Shown here piece after piece: positions 11,999 to 20,680 of a DNA stretch of 64,000 nt (position 1 is its first letter; each line of letters starts with the position of its first letter). Source of the stretch: Azospirillum melinis (lineage in GTDB: Bacteria; Pseudomonadota; Alphaproteobacteria; Azospirillales; Azospirillaceae); NCBI RefSeq assembly GCF_013340935.1, contig NZ_WHOS01000015.1, positions 62,001 through 126,000 on the forward strand, read 5' to 3'. The position numbers and the translations under genes were made by a program. Below the pieces are notes generated by a model that did not search any database, had not been told where the DNA came from, and saw nothing but the letters and a program-made list of their open reading frames with translations.

Positions 11999-12014
11999 TG
12001 TAGCGAAACCGACA
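11999..12014 (+). promoter_or_regulatory. NifA upstream activator sequence 1 (fixA)
   Basis: A perfect TGT-N10-ACA motif: TGT at 11999-12001 and ACA at 12012-12014. It lies just after the upstream kinase gene and about 97 bases before the -24/-12 element of fixABCX, the usual range for NifA enhancer sites. Motif match only. Confidence 0.75.
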
Positions 12015-12026
12015 TGAGCGTCCCCT

Positions 12027-12042
12027 TGTCGCCTTTGCGACA
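12027..12042 (+). promoter_or_regulatory. NifA upstream activator sequence 2 (fixA)
   Basis: A second perfect TGT-N10-ACA motif: TGT at 12027-12029 and ACA at 12040-12042, 28 bases downstream of the first. It is about 68 bases upstream of the sigma-54 element. Tandem sites suggest cooperative NifA binding. Confidence 0.75.
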
Positions 12043-12110
12043 CGGGGAGGGCGCTTTCCGACTTTTGAAAATCTTCAGTGTTTTTCGTGACTTGGCCGGT
12101 CTCCGCCGGC

Positions 12111-12126
12111 TGGCACGCTGCTTGCT
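12111..12126 (+). promoter_or_regulatory. Sigma-54 (-24/-12) promoter of fixABCX
   Basis: TGGCACGCTGCTTGCT matches the RpoN consensus TGGCAC-N5-TTGC exactly, with GG and GC in the required register. It lies 81 bases upstream of the fixA ATG and downstream of two perfect NifA sites. Expression is therefore expected only under nitrogen-fixing, low-oxygen conditions. Confidence 0.85.
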
Positions 12127-12206
12127 GTCTGGGGGGTATCCCGGCCCGGTGCCGGCCCCAAACCCACATGCGCGTCACAGCGAGAGCGGAAGCCAAGGAG
12201 AACGGG

Positions 12207-13058
12207 ATGCACATCGTCGTCTGTATCAAACAGGTGCCCGACAGCGCCCAGATCCGCATCCATCCCGTCACCAACACCATCATGCGGCAGGGCGTGCCCG
12301 CCATCATCAACCCTTTCGACCTGTTCTCGCTGGAGGAGGCGCTGCGGCTGAAGGACAAGGTGGGCGCCCGCGTCACCGTGCTGACCATGGGGCCGCCGAT
12401 GGCGGAGACTTCGCTGCGCAAGGCGCTCTCGCTGGGAGCCGACGATGCGGTGCTGCTGACCGACCGCAAGTTCGCCGGTTCCGACACGCTGGCGACCTCC
12501 TACGCCCTGACCTCCGCCATCCAGAAGCTGGCGGAGGAGGATCCGGTCGACATCGTCTTCTGCGGCAAGCAGACGGTAGACGGCGACACCGCGCAGGTCG
12601 GCCCCGGCATCGCCACCCGCCTTGGCTTCGAGCAGCTGACCTACATCACCAAGATCGAGGATCTCAACACCGCCTCAAAGGAGATCGTGGTGCAGCGCCG
12701 GTCCGAAGGCGGCGTGCAGGTGCTGAAGACGAAGCTTCCCTGCATGATCACCATGCTGGAAGGCACCAACACCATCCGCTTCGGCAAGATGGACGATCTG
12801 TTCCGCGCCGCCCGCTACGAGCTGAAGACTTGGAGCCGCGACTTCACCGGCGCCGAGGAGGGCCGCGTCGGCCTGAAGGGTTCGCCGACCGTGGTGTCGA
12901 AGGTGTTCGTGCCGAAGCCGCGGGCGGAAAAGGCGAAGATGATCGTCGCCGATGCCGACACCTCCGAAGCGATGGCCGCCGCCGCCATCGACGCCATCTT
13001 CGCCGCCCAGCCCAAGCTGGCCGGCGACCTGCTCGCCCGCGCCGCGGCCGGGCTCTGA
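12207..13058 (+). CDS. fixA: Electron transfer flavoprotein beta subunit FixA
   Basis: A 283-residue ETF-beta family protein starting [18 protein letters not shown], the standard FixA N-terminus. AMP/FAD-binding features include [13 protein letters not shown] and [16 protein letters not shown]. FixA pairs with FixB in the membrane-associated FixABCX complex, which bifurcates electrons from NADH to quinone and to ferredoxin or flavodoxin for nitrogenase. The ATG at 12207 is preceded by AAGGAG, a strong ribosome binding site; the longer open frame back to 12078 runs through the promoter and is rejected. It is first in the operon, 25 bases before fixB. Confidence 0.95.
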   Translation: MHIVVCIKQVPDSAQIRIHPVTNTIMRQGVPAIINPFDLFSLEEALRLKDKVGARVTVLTMGPPMAETSLRKALSLGADDAVLLTDRKFAGSDTLATSYALTSAIQKLAEEDPVDIVFCGKQTVDGDTAQVGPGIATRLGFEQLTYITKIEDLNTASKEIVVQRRSEGGVQVLKTKLPCMITMLEGTNTIRFGKMDDLFRAARYELKTWSRDFTGAEEGRVGLKGSPTVVSKVFVPKPRAEKAKMIVADADTSEAMAAAAIDAIFAAQPKLAGDLLARAAAGL

Positions 13059-13083
13059 CGATCAATCCGCGGGAGACCCGACG

Positions 13084-14163
13084 ATGAGCGAACCGAGCAA
13101 GCCCCAGGGCCGCAAGTTCCAGCTTCCCGAACACCTGAAAATTTACAAGAACGTCTGGGTGATCGTGGAGCAGGAACGCGGCATCGTCCACTCCGTGTCG
13201 CTGGAGCTGCTGGGCGAAGCCCGCAAGCTGGCCGACAAGCTGGGGGTGGAGGTCGGTGCCGTGGTCCTGGGTGCCGAAAGCCCCGACCTGAACCGCATCT
13301 GCGGCGACGCCATCGGCTATGGCGCCGACATCGTCTACAAGGTTACCGATCCGGCGCTGGCCGACTACCGCACCGACCCCTATTGCCGCGTCATGACCGA
13401 CGTGGTGAACACCCACAAGCCGGAGATCGTGCTGCTGGGCGCCACCACGCTGGGCCGCGATCTGGCCGGCGCCATCGCCACCACGCTGGCGACGGGACTG
13501 ACCGCCGACTGCACCGAGCTGGACATCTACGCCGACAACCGTTCGCTGGCCGCCACCCGGCCGACCTTCGGCGGCACGCTGCTCTGCACCATCCAGACGC
13601 TGGCCTACCGGCCGCAGATGGCGACGGTGCGCCCGCGCGTGATGGCGATGCCGGAGCGCGACGACGCCCGCACCGGCCGCGTCATCGAGATCCAACCAGA
13701 TCTCCGCGAAGAGGACATCGTCACCAAGGTTCTGAACTTCATCGCCGACCGCGAGCAGAACGAGGCGCAGCTGGCCTTCGCCGACATCATCGTGTCGGCC
13801 GGCAAGGGGCTGGGCAAGGTCGAGAACATGAAGCTGGTCTTCGACCTCGCCAAGGTGCTGGGCGCCGAGGTCGGGGTGACCCGCCCGCTGGTCCAGGCCG
13901 GTTGGGCAACCAACGACCGTCAGGTCGGGCAGACCGGCAAGACGGTGCGTCCGAAGCTATACATCGCCGCAGGCATCTCCGGCGCCATCCAGCATCGGGT
14001 CGGCATGGAGAAATCGGACCTGATCCTGGCGATCAACACCGATCCGAACGCGACGATCTTCGACTTCGCCCATCTGGGTCTGGTCGGCGATGCGCTGAAG
14101 ATCCTGCCGGCGCTGACCGACGCCTTCGGCCGCCGCCTCTCCGTCAACCGCATGGCCGGCTGA
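13084..14163 (+). CDS. fixB: Electron transfer flavoprotein alpha subunit FixB
   Basis: A 359-residue ETF-alpha family protein. The N-terminal ETF domain starts [20 protein letters not shown]. The C-terminal FAD-binding domain has [11 protein letters not shown], then [20 protein letters not shown], then [20 protein letters not shown], the classic ETF-alpha motif. With FixA it forms the flavin heterodimer that receives electrons from NADH and splits them between FixC (quinone) and FixX. I place the start at the ATG at 13084, which has GGGAGA upstream; translation further back would run inside fixA. It is 28 bases before fixC in the same operon. Confidence 0.95.
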   Translation: MSEPSKPQGRKFQLPEHLKIYKNVWVIVEQERGIVHSVSLELLGEARKLADKLGVEVGAVVLGAESPDLNRICGDAIGYGADIVYKVTDPALADYRTDPYCRVMTDVVNTHKPEIVLLGATTLGRDLAGAIATTLATGLTADCTELDIYADNRSLAATRPTFGGTLLCTIQTLAYRPQMATVRPRVMAMPERDDARTGRVIEIQPDLREEDIVTKVLNFIADREQNEAQLAFADIIVSAGKGLGKVENMKLVFDLAKVLGAEVGVTRPLVQAGWATNDRQVGQTGKTVRPKLYIAAGISGAIQHRVGMEKSDLILAINTDPNATIFDFAHLGLVGDALKILPALTDAFGRRLSVNRMAG

Positions 14164-14191
14164 CCGCCGGACGAGAAAGGAGCCTGTCGAC

Positions 14192-15493
14192 ATGGTCGAA
14201 AAGTTCGACGCCATCGTCATCGGTGCCGGCCCGTCCGGCAACGCCGCGACCTACACGCTGGCCAAGCAGGGGCTGAAGGTGCTCCAGCTCGAGCGCGGCG
14301 AATATCCCGGCGCCAAGAACGTCCAGGGCGGCATCATGTACGCCCATGAGTTGGAGAAGATCATCCCGGACTTCCGGGACGATTGCCCGACCGAGCGCCA
14401 CATCATCGAACAGCGCGTCTGGCTGTTGGGCGACGACAATTACGTCGGCACCAACTACCGCTCGGAAGCCTTCAACAGCGACAAGCCGAACCGCTACACC
14501 ATCATCCGCGCCAACATCGACAAATGGTGGGGCGAGCAGATCCGCAAGGTCGGCGGTCTCCAGATCTGCGAGACGACGGTGACCGAGCTGATCCGCGATG
14601 CGTCGGGCAAGGTCATCGGCGTGCGCACCGACCGCGAGGGCGGCGAGATCCTGGCGGATGTCGTCATCATGGCCGACGGCGTCAACGCCCTGCTCGCCAA
14701 GCGCGCCGGGTTGCAGGACGAGGCCGCGCCGGAGAATGTGGCGCTGGCGGTCAAGGAAATCCTCTTCATCGATCCGGAACTGATCCAGCAGCGCTTCGGC
14801 ATCAAGGAGGACGAAGGCGTCGTCATCGAGATCATGGGCAAGGTGACCAAGGGGATGGTCGGCACCGCCTTCCTCTACACCAACAAGGAATCGCTGACGA
14901 TCGGCATTGGCTGCCTGATTTCCGACTTCAAGAACGGCGACTGCCCGCCCTACCGGATGCTGGAGGATCTGAAGAACCACCCCGTCATCAAGCCGCTGAT
15001 CGAAGGGGCGGAGATGAAGGAATACGCCGCCCATATGATCCCGGAAGGCGGCTACAAGGCGGTTCCGCAGCTCTATGGCGACGGCTGGATGGTGGTCGGC
15101 GACGCCGCCCACTTCAACAACGCCGCCCACCGCGAGGGCTCCAACCTCGCCATGGCGTCGGGCCGCATGGCGGCGGAGACGGTGATCGAACTGAAGGCCG
15201 CCGGCAAGGGCTTCACCGCGTCGAACCTGGCGGCCTACAAGAAGAAGCTGGATGACAGCTTCATCATGAAGGATCTGAAGAAGTACCGCGAGCTGCCCGG
15301 CATCATGCATGGCAATAAGCAGTTCTTCGGCGCTTATCCCGACGAAATCACCGCTGCTGCCCACAACTGGTTCACTGTGGACAGCATCGATAAGAAGACG
15401 AAGGAAAAGCAGATCATGAAGTCCTTCATCAAGCGTCGCTCGGTGATGGGACTTGTCGGTGATGCAATCAAGCTGGTGAGGGCCGTGCGATGA
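14192..15493 (+). CDS. fixC: FixC flavoprotein, ETF-quinone oxidoreductase-like
   Basis: A 433-residue FAD protein related to ETF:ubiquinone oxidoreductase. The dinucleotide-binding site VIGAGPSGNAATYTLAKQG lies at about residues 10-28, followed by LERGEYPGAKNVQGG and a C-terminal FAD contact GDAAHFNNAAHREGSNLA. It carries electrons from FixAB to the quinone pool while FixX receives the low-potential electrons. AAAGGAG precedes the ATG at 14192. Its stop overlaps the fixX start (ATGA), so the two subunits are translationally coupled. Length is normal for nif-linked FixC. Confidence 0.95.
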   Translation: MVEKFDAIVIGAGPSGNAATYTLAKQGLKVLQLERGEYPGAKNVQGGIMYAHELEKIIPDFRDDCPTERHIIEQRVWLLGDDNYVGTNYRSEAFNSDKPNRYTIIRANIDKWWGEQIRKVGGLQICETTVTELIRDASGKVIGVRTDREGGEILADVVIMADGVNALLAKRAGLQDEAAPENVALAVKEILFIDPELIQQRFGIKEDEGVVIEIMGKVTKGMVGTAFLYTNKESLTIGIGCLISDFKNGDCPPYRMLEDLKNHPVIKPLIEGAEMKEYAAHMIPEGGYKAVPQLYGDGWMVVGDAAHFNNAAHREGSNLAMASGRMAAETVIELKAAGKGFTASNLAAYKKKLDDSFIMKDLKKYRELPGIMHGNKQFFGAYPDEITAAAHNWFTVDSIDKKTKEKQIMKSFIKRRSVMGLVGDAIKLVRAVR

Positions 15494-15783
15494 CCATGAT
15501 GGTGAAGGTCGAAGAGAAGCTCTATCAGAACCGCTACATCGTCGATGAAAGTCGGCCGCACATCCAGATCAAGAGCGTGGAGGCCTGCCAGACCTGCGAG
15601 AAGCAGGCTTGCACCTTCTGCTGCCCGGCCGCCTGCTACAGCAAGAACGAGACCGGCGGCGTGACGCTGGTGACTGACGGCTGCCTGGAATGCGGCACCT
15701 GCCGCGTCGTCTGCCAGGACAAGGGCAACATCGCCTGGGATTATCCGCGTGGCGGCTACGGCATCAGCTACAAGTTCGGCTGA
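15490..15783 (+). CDS. fixX: Ferredoxin-like protein FixX
   Basis: A 97-residue ferredoxin-like protein, the iron-sulfur subunit of FixABCX. Cysteines cluster in CQTCEKQACTFCCPAACY and in the CLECGTCRVVC motif near residue 70, as expected for a [4Fe-4S] centre feeding electrons toward nitrogenase. The start ATG at 15490 overlaps the fixC stop by four bases; a second in-frame ATG at 15496 would shorten it by two residues. Last gene of the fix operon. Confidence 0.93.
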   Translation: MTMMVKVEEKLYQNRYIVDESRPHIQIKSVEACQTCEKQACTFCCPAACYSKNETGGVTLVTDGCLECGTCRVVCQDKGNIAWDYPRGGYGISYKFG

Positions 15784-15817
15784 TCCGGTCTTTCGTTGTC
15801 TTTCCCCGGAACCGGTC

Positions 15818-15845
15818 GGCCTCCGCGCGGCGACGCGCGGGGGCC
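15818..15845 (+). terminator. Stem-loop after fixX
   Basis: GGCCTCCGCGCG and CGCGCGGGGGCC form a 12-pair stem (one G-U) with a GCGA loop, followed by GATTTGTGTTT. It sits 35 bases after fixX and between convergent genes, so it probably ends the fix transcript. Confidence 0.5.
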
Positions 15846-15883
15846 GATTTGTGTTTGGGAAGAAGGCTTACGACAACGCTTTT

Positions 15884-16291
15884 CTAAACCCGTCCCCGCA
15901 ACGTCTCCGTCGCCTGACTCAGCGCCCGTTGCAGTTCAGCCGGGAAGTAGGGTTTGCGGACGAAGCCGAAGGGATCGCATTCGGCGGCGCGGTGGCGGGT
16001 TTCGGGATCGCCGAAGGCGGAGGTGAAGATACAGCGGATGCCGGTCCGCTTGCGGATCGCCACCGCGGCCTCGATCCCGTCGCGCGGCCCCAGCAGGCGG
16101 ATGTCCATCATCACGATGTCCGGACGCAGCCGCTCCGCCGCCGCGACCGCATCGTCCGCATTGTCCTCGATCCCGACGACGGCGAATCCGAGCATGCCCA
16201 GAACCTCCTCCAAAGCCATGGCGGCGAGGCTCTCGTCTTCGACGATAAGGATGCGGATGGGAGTGTCGGGGGCAGGCGAAGGGTCGGTCAT
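15884..16291 (-). CDS. Single-domain response regulator (CheY-like receiver)
   Basis: A 135-residue receiver domain with no output domain. The acidic pocket (IVEDE near residue 17), the phosphoacceptor Asp in DIVMMDIRLLGPRDG (about residue 62), the Thr/Ser position in CIFTSAFGD and the conserved Lys in FVRKPYF are all present. Such stand-alone regulators pass phosphate in relays or bind a target directly. It faces fixX tail to tail, inside the nitrogen-fixation island, and no kinase gene is adjacent. I see no NifA site or -24/-12 element ahead of it. A role in nitrogen fixation is only suggested by position. Confidence 0.85.
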   Translation of the reverse strand: MTDPSPAPDTPIRILIVEDESLAAMALEEVLGMLGFAVVGIEDNADDAVAAAERLRPDIVMMDIRLLGPRDGIEAAVAIRKRTGIRCIFTSAFGDPETRHRAAECDPFGFVRKPYFPAELQRALSQATETLRGRV

Positions 16292-16579
16292 CTTGATCGT
16301 GCGAGGAGTGTCACAGCGATTTTACAGGAGTCGTGCAATCGGCGAACCTGAAAACGCGGGATTATGACCAATGGTGCAGCCTGCGTCCCTTGCATGGGTG
16401 ACGGTGGAAAAGCGTCGCCTGGGCTGTCGGCGAACCCTTGTTTTTCACACCTGCGGCGTACCATCTCACTGTTACGGCTGTTTTCACGAGCGAGCATCGC
16501 GGACCTGCACCCGTCACTTGCAGGCTGTGGGCGGGGGCTATCGGCGGGTTTGCGGCCTTTTTGCATGAGGAGACCGGCG

Positions 16580-16882
16580 ATGGATCTGCGTGTCTGTTTC
16601 GAGAACATGGAAAGCGTCAACGTCAACGACGCGGCGATGATGAAGCACTACACCAAGAGCTATCTGGCCGATTTCGACCCGGAATGGGCCGGTTTCATCA
16701 TGCTGCCGCACAGCGAGACTATGCGCGCGACGATGGAGCCCGCCTGGCAGGTGCTGATCCGCGACGCCACGCCGCGGACGGAGCAGGAACTGCTCCGCTA
16801 TCTCGACGAAAATCCGATGGCGGCCTACCACGTCCATGTCTACCGGCGAGACGGCAGCCCGAACGAGAGCAAAATCCACTGA
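16580..16882 (+). CDS. Small conserved-looking protein in the nif island, unknown function
   Basis: A 100-residue soluble, acidic protein that I do not recognise. It has no signal peptide, membrane segment or metal-binding cysteine pattern; Cys6 is the only cysteine. Notable stretches are MKHYTKSYLADFDPEWAGF and a His-containing end (AAYHVHVYRRDGSPNESKIH). The ATG at 16580 has GAGGAG eight bases ahead, a strong ribosome binding site. It lies alone on the + strand between the receiver gene and the convergent nifW gene, followed by a strong inverted repeat. I found no sigma-54 element or NifA site in the 288 bases upstream. Confidence 0.65.
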   Translation: MDLRVCFENMESVNVNDAAMMKHYTKSYLADFDPEWAGFIMLPHSETMRATMEPAWQVLIRDATPRTEQELLRYLDENPMAAYHVHVYRRDGSPNESKIH

Positions 16883-16890
16883 CAACAAAG

Positions 16891-16911
16891 GGGGCGCGCC
16901 AGGCGCGCCCC
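16891..16911. terminator. Perfect inverted repeat between convergent genes
   Basis: GGGGCGCGCC and GGCGCGCCCC flank a single A; in RNA this gives at least an 8-bp stem with a short loop. It sits between the 3' ends of the small + strand gene and nifW, so it could stop both transcripts. There is no U tract on either side, so Rho-independent termination is uncertain. Confidence 0.5.
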
Positions 16912-16938
16912 ACTCGTTCGCTCAGATGGCGCCGGCTG

Positions 16939-17274
16939 TCAGCCGACCGGCGAGCCCAGCAGGCTGTCCAGCGGGACGAAGCGGTCGGCCATCTTGCGCG
17001 CTTCCTCCTTGTGGACCTTGAAGGTCTTCTCCGCGATGGCGTTGGAGACGACGAAGTCCTGGTACGCGCGTTCCAGATGGAAACGGTAGCGCGCCGCCGT
17101 GCCTTCGTCGTCCAGACCTTCCATGCCGATGTCGTCGGACAGGTAATCGTGGAAGCGCTGCAGGATGTGCAGGCGGTTCACGTTCACAACACGCTGGTCG
17201 TAGGTGACGTGGAAGAAGCGCAGGAAGTCTTCCGCGGTTTCCAGATCGTCGAGGTCGTCGGTGAAATCGCTCAT
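16939..17274 (-). CDS. nifW: Nitrogenase-stabilizing/protective protein NifW
   Basis: A 111-residue NifW. Family marks are the N-terminal DDLDDLETAEDFLRFFHVTY, then VVNVNRLHILQRFHDYL, an AYQDFVVSNAIAEKTFKVHK block and a C-terminal RFVPLDSLLG. NifW associates with the MoFe protein and protects it against oxygen. I chose the ATG at 17274, where conservation begins, rather than the longer frame from 17367. Last gene of the iscA-nifUSV-cysE-nifW operon, 13 bases after cysE. Confidence 0.93.
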   Translation of the reverse strand: MSDFTDDLDDLETAEDFLRFFHVTYDQRVVNVNRLHILQRFHDYLSDDIGMEGLDDEGTAARYRFHLERAYQDFVVSNAIAEKTFKVHKEEARKMADRFVPLDSLLGSPVG

Positions 17275-17287
17275 CGTCGAAGGCTCC

Positions 17288-18169
17288 TCACGCGTGCTGC
17301 TGGGTGGAAGGCGAGGGGGTGCACCCCTCCTGGTCGCAAATGTTGCCGCAGGAGCTGCAGGCCACACCGTCCAAACGTATATCGCTGTGTATGTCGTTCA
17401 GGCGAAATTCCGGCAGGCGGATGCTTTTAGCAGGAAACTGTGACGTTTCCGCTGCGGTGTGGGCCTCGAGCCGGGCTTCGATGCGGTTTATGTGGTCGAT
17501 CAGGCAGGCAATGGCCTTGCCGACCGGATCGGGCATCAGGTGATGTTCCAGATCGATGCCGTGATTGGAAAGATGGGGATCGGACAGCTTGCTATACGCT
17601 TCCGGCCGCACCACCCGGCCGGGGATGCCGACCACGGTCATGCCCGGCGGCACCGGCTTGGTCACCACCGAATTGGCGCCGACCCGCGCGCCGGTGCCGA
17701 CGGTGATCGGTCCCAGGATCTTGGCGCCGGCGCCGACCAGCACGCCGTCCATCAGCGTCGGGTGCCGCTTGCCCTTGGTCCAGGACGTGCCGCCCAGCGT
17801 CACGCCGTGATAGAGCGTCACGTCGTCGCCGATCTCCGCCGTCTCGCCGATCACCACGCCGGCGCCATGGTCGATGAAGAAGCGCCGGCCGATGCGGGCG
17901 CCGGGATGGATGTCGATGTTGGTCACCGCGCGGGCGACATAGGACAGGAAACGCGCCGGCCAGCGCAGCCCCCGCCGCCATGCCGCGTTGGCGAAGCGGT
18001 GGATCACCAGCGCATGGATGCCGGGATAGCAGGTCAGCACGTCGAGGACGTTGCGCGCCGCCGGATCGCGGTCGAACACGCAGGCGACGTCCTCGCGCAG
18101 CAGGGCGACGATGCCGGCCCCGGACTCGGATTGCCTGGATTCGGATATCCCGGACTCGGATTTGTTCAT
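17288..18169 (-). CDS. cysE: Serine O-acetyltransferase, nif-linked, with extended ends
   Basis: A 293-residue CysE. The body has the N-terminal helical domain ([20 protein letters not shown]) and hexapeptide-repeat left-handed beta helix ([51 protein letters not shown]). It makes O-acetylserine for cysteine, the sulfur donor used by NifS. Both ends are unusual. The first about 18 residues are a Ser/Glu-rich imperfect repeat ([15 protein letters not shown]), and the last 30 contain a cysteine cluster ([13 protein letters not shown]), neither seen in housekeeping CysE. The start overlaps the nifV stop (ATGA). The C-terminal cysteines could bind metal or sense redox state; that is inference. 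Confidence 0.92.
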   Translation of the reverse strand: MNKSESGISESRQSESGAGIVALLREDVACVFDRDPAARNVLDVLTCYPGIHALVIHRFANAAWRRGLRWPARFLSYVARAVTNIDIHPGARIGRRFFIDHGAGVVIGETAEIGDDVTLYHGVTLGGTSWTKGKRHPTLMDGVLVGAGAKILGPITVGTGARVGANSVVTKPVPPGMTVVGIPGRVVRPEAYSKLSDPHLSNHGIDLEHHLMPDPVGKAIACLIDHINRIEARLEAHTAAETSQFPAKSIRLPEFRLNDIHSDIRLDGVACSSCGNICDQEGCTPSPSTQQHA

Positions 18170-19287
18170 GTCGCCGCCTCCAGAAAGGCGTGCAGTTCCT
18201 CGGCCGTCGGCGGCCGCTTGGCGCGGGAGGCCAGCGCGCGGACGCGCGGCAGCACCGCCTGCGCGGTGGCGTCGTCGCAGGCGATGCCGAGCCGCTCATA
18301 GGCCAGCTTCACCGCCGCGGTGCCGGAATGCTTGCCCAGCACGATGCGGTGTTCGCGCCCGACCTCGGCCGGGTCGAAATTCTGGTAGGTGGTGCGGTCG
18401 CGCAGCAGCCCGTCGACATGGATGCCGGCCTCGTGGGTGAAGACGGCGGCGCCGACGATCGACTTGTTGACCGCCACCGGCCGGTTGGAGGCCCGTTCCA
18501 CCAGATCGCTGATGGTGCCGAGCGACCGCGTCTCGACGCCGGTGTCGATGTGGTAGAGGTGCTTCAGCGACACCACCACCTCTTCCAGCGGGGCGTTGCC
18601 GGCGCGCTCGCCCAGGCCGTTCACCGTGGTGTTGACATGGGTGGCGCCGCCCAGCACCGCGGCCAGCGAGTTGGCGTTGGCGAGGCCCAGATCGTCATGG
18701 GCATGGATCTCGATCTCGAGATCGGTGGCCCGGCGCAGCCGCTCGATGCAGGCGCGCGTCTGGAAGGGGTCGAGCACGCCCAGCGTGTCGGCGAACCGGA
18801 AGCGGCGGGCTCCGGCTTCCTGCGCCACCGTGGCGGCGGCAATCAGGAAATCCATGTCGGCGCGCGACGAATCCTCGCCGCCGACGCTGACCTCCAGCCC
18901 ATGGTCGCGCGCTTGGCGAACCTGGCGCTCGATTTCGGCCAGTGCCCAGCTACGGCTGCGTTTCAGCTTCCTGGTGATGTGGATGTCCGACACCGGCATC
19001 GACAGGTTGACGAAGCCGACATTGCAGGACAGCGCCGCCTTGAGGTCGGCGTCGTGCATCCGGCACCACACCATCAGCCGACCCTTCAGCCCCAGCGACG
19101 CCACGGCGCGGATGCCCTCGCGCTCCTCCTCGCCCATGGCGGGGATGCCGATTTCCTGCTCCGGCACGCCGGCGGCGTCGAGCGCCTTGGCGATGGCGAT
19201 CTTCTCGTCGAGCGTGAAGGCGACGCCGGCGGTCTGCTCGCCGTCGCGCAGCGTGGTGTCGTTGATTGTGGCGAAGGTGGTGGGCAT
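18166..19287 (-). CDS. nifV: Homocitrate synthase NifV
   Basis: A 373-residue HMG-CoA-lyase-like enzyme that condenses acetyl-CoA with 2-oxoglutarate to make homocitrate, the organic ligand of FeMo-cofactor. The signature [13 protein letters not shown] is at about residues 11-23. The metal-binding [20 protein letters not shown], the [13 protein letters not shown] motif and the C-terminal [12 protein letters not shown] with VLGKHSG are all in place. I chose the ATG at 19287, which precedes the conserved [14 protein letters not shown]; the longer frame reads back into nifS. It sits between nifS and cysE in the - strand operon. Confidence 0.94.
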   Translation of the reverse strand: MPTTFATINDTTLRDGEQTAGVAFTLDEKIAIAKALDAAGVPEQEIGIPAMGEEEREGIRAVASLGLKGRLMVWCRMHDADLKAALSCNVGFVNLSMPVSDIHITRKLKRSRSWALAEIERQVRQARDHGLEVSVGGEDSSRADMDFLIAAATVAQEAGARRFRFADTLGVLDPFQTRACIERLRRATDLEIEIHAHDDLGLANANSLAAVLGGATHVNTTVNGLGERAGNAPLEEVVVSLKHLYHIDTGVETRSLGTISDLVERASNRPVAVNKSIVGAAVFTHEAGIHVDGLLRDRTTYQNFDPAEVGREHRIVLGKHSGTAAVKLAYERLGIACDDATAQAVLPRVRALASRAKRPPTAEELHAFLEAAT

Positions 19288-19333
19288 GGGGGCACCTCGC
19301 GCGCGGGGAAGACCTGTCCCCTTTGAAAAATGT

Positions 19334-19411
19334 CGCAGACCGGGCCGGGGACCCGCCCCGACGGGGTGTCGTCGGGCGGGGTGCCGGGACGGACCCCCGA
19401 CCCGGCCTGCG
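19334..19411. repeat. Long imperfect inverted repeat between nifS and nifV
   Basis: The left arm from 19334 (CGCAGACCGGGCCGGGGACC, continuing CGCCCCG) pairs with the right arm ending at 19411. Most differences are transitions compatible with G-U pairing in RNA. It fills most of the 148-base nifS-nifV gap and is inside the operon, so it may stabilise or attenuate the transcript, or be a dispersed palindromic repeat. Confidence 0.6.
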
Positions 19412-19435
19412 ATTCCGGTGTTTCGAATAGAACTG

Positions 19436-20665
19436 TCACGAATAGACGGGCGCGAATTCCTTGGGCTTGGCCGCCCCCTGCTCCCAATAGGGCGACAGGC
19501 TGCGCAGCTTGGCGATGATGCCCGGCACCACGGCGATGACGTGGTCGATCTCGGCGTCGGTGGTGTCGCGTGACAGCGAGAAGCGGGTGGCGCCGTGCGC
19601 CGCCGTGTAGGGCACGCCCATGGCACGCATCACGTGGCTCGGCTCCAGTGACCCGGAGGTGCAGGCCGATCCGGAGGATGCAGCGATGCCCTGCTCGTTC
19701 AGCAGCAGCAGGATGGCCTCGCCCTCGATGAACTCGAAGGCGATGTTGCAGGTGTTGGGCAGCCGGTGGTCCGGGTTGCCGGTGACGAAGCAGGCCGGCA
19801 CGGCGGCCAGGATCGCCTGTTCCAGCCGGTCGCGCTGCGCCTTCACCCGCGTGTTCTCCTCGCCCATGTGGGTGAGGGCGAGGTGGGCGGCGGCGCCCAG
19901 GCCGACGATGGCCGGCGCGTTCTCGGTGCCGGCGCGGCGCGAGCGTTCCTGGTGGCCGCCGCGCAGCATCGGACGGAAGCGCAGGCCGCGCTTGACGTAC
20001 AGCGCGCCGATGCCCTTGGGGGCGTGCAGCTTGTGGCCGGACAGCGACAGCATGTCGACAGCGCTGTCGGCGAGCTTCATCGGGATCTTGCCGACCGCCT
20101 GGACGGCGTCGGTGTGGAAGACGGCGCCGACCGCCTTGGCCATTTGCGCCAGCTCCTCGATCGGGAAGATCGTCCCGGTCTCGTTGTTGGCCCACATGAT
20201 CGACACGATGGCGACCTGATCCGACAGCGCCGCCCGGTAGGCGTCGATGTCGAGGTTGCCCTTGTTGTCCACCGGGATGCGGTGGATCTTATAGTCGCGC
20301 TTCTTCTCCAGATAGTCGCAGAGCGCCAGCACGGCGGGGTGCTCGACCACGCTGGTGACGATCTCGCGCTTCTTCGGATAGGCCTCGATGATCGACAGGA
20401 TCGCGGTGTTGTCGCTTTCCGTGCCGCCCGAGGTGAAGATGATCTCGCTGTCATGCGCAGCACCCAGCAGGGCCTGGACCTGCTTGCGCGCCCACTCGAT
20501 CTTGCCGCCGACCGCGGCGCCGAAGGCGTGCATCGAAGACGGGTTGCCGAAATGCTCGGTGAAGAGCGGCAGCATTTCCGCCAGCACGTCGGGGTCGACG
20601 CGGGTGGTGGCGTTGTTGTCGAGATAGACGCCCTGGTTCGGAATGGTCGTGTTCGGGATCGTCAT
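19436..20665 (-). CDS. nifS: Cysteine desulfurase NifS
   Basis: A 409-residue class V aminotransferase-fold, PLP-dependent enzyme that takes sulfur from cysteine for nitrogenase Fe-S cluster assembly. Early signature [14 protein letters not shown]; cofactor-contacting GGTESDN and [10 protein letters not shown]; Schiff-base Lys212 in [11 protein letters not shown]; and catalytic persulfide Cys335 in [16 protein letters not shown], the longer-loop form typical of NifS/IscS group I enzymes. The start is the ATG at 20665, 15 bases after nifU. NifS loads sulfur onto NifU, encoded immediately upstream. Confidence 0.95.
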   Translation of the reverse strand: MTIPNTTIPNQGVYLDNNATTRVDPDVLAEMLPLFTEHFGNPSSMHAFGAAVGGKIEWARKQVQALLGAAHDSEIIFTSGGTESDNTAILSIIEAYPKKREIVTSVVEHPAVLALCDYLEKKRDYKIHRIPVDNKGNLDIDAYRAALSDQVAIVSIMWANNETGTIFPIEELAQMAKAVGAVFHTDAVQAVGKIPMKLADSAVDMLSLSGHKLHAPKGIGALYVKRGLRFRPMLRGGHQERSRRAGTENAPAIVGLGAAAHLALTHMGEENTRVKAQRDRLEQAILAAVPACFVTGNPDHRLPNTCNIAFEFIEGEAILLLLNEQGIAASSGSACTSGSLEPSHVMRAMGVPYTAAHGATRFSLSRDTTDAEIDHVIAVVPGIIAKLRSLSPYWEQGAAKPKEFAPVYS

Positions 20666-20680
20666 CGCCGGTTCCTCCCC

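Noticed and set aside
16292..16579. A sigma-54 promoter for the small gene at 16580, suggested by CACTTGCA near 16515
   Set aside because: There is no GG 12 bases before the GC, so the -24 element is missing; no TGT-N10-ACA site was found either.
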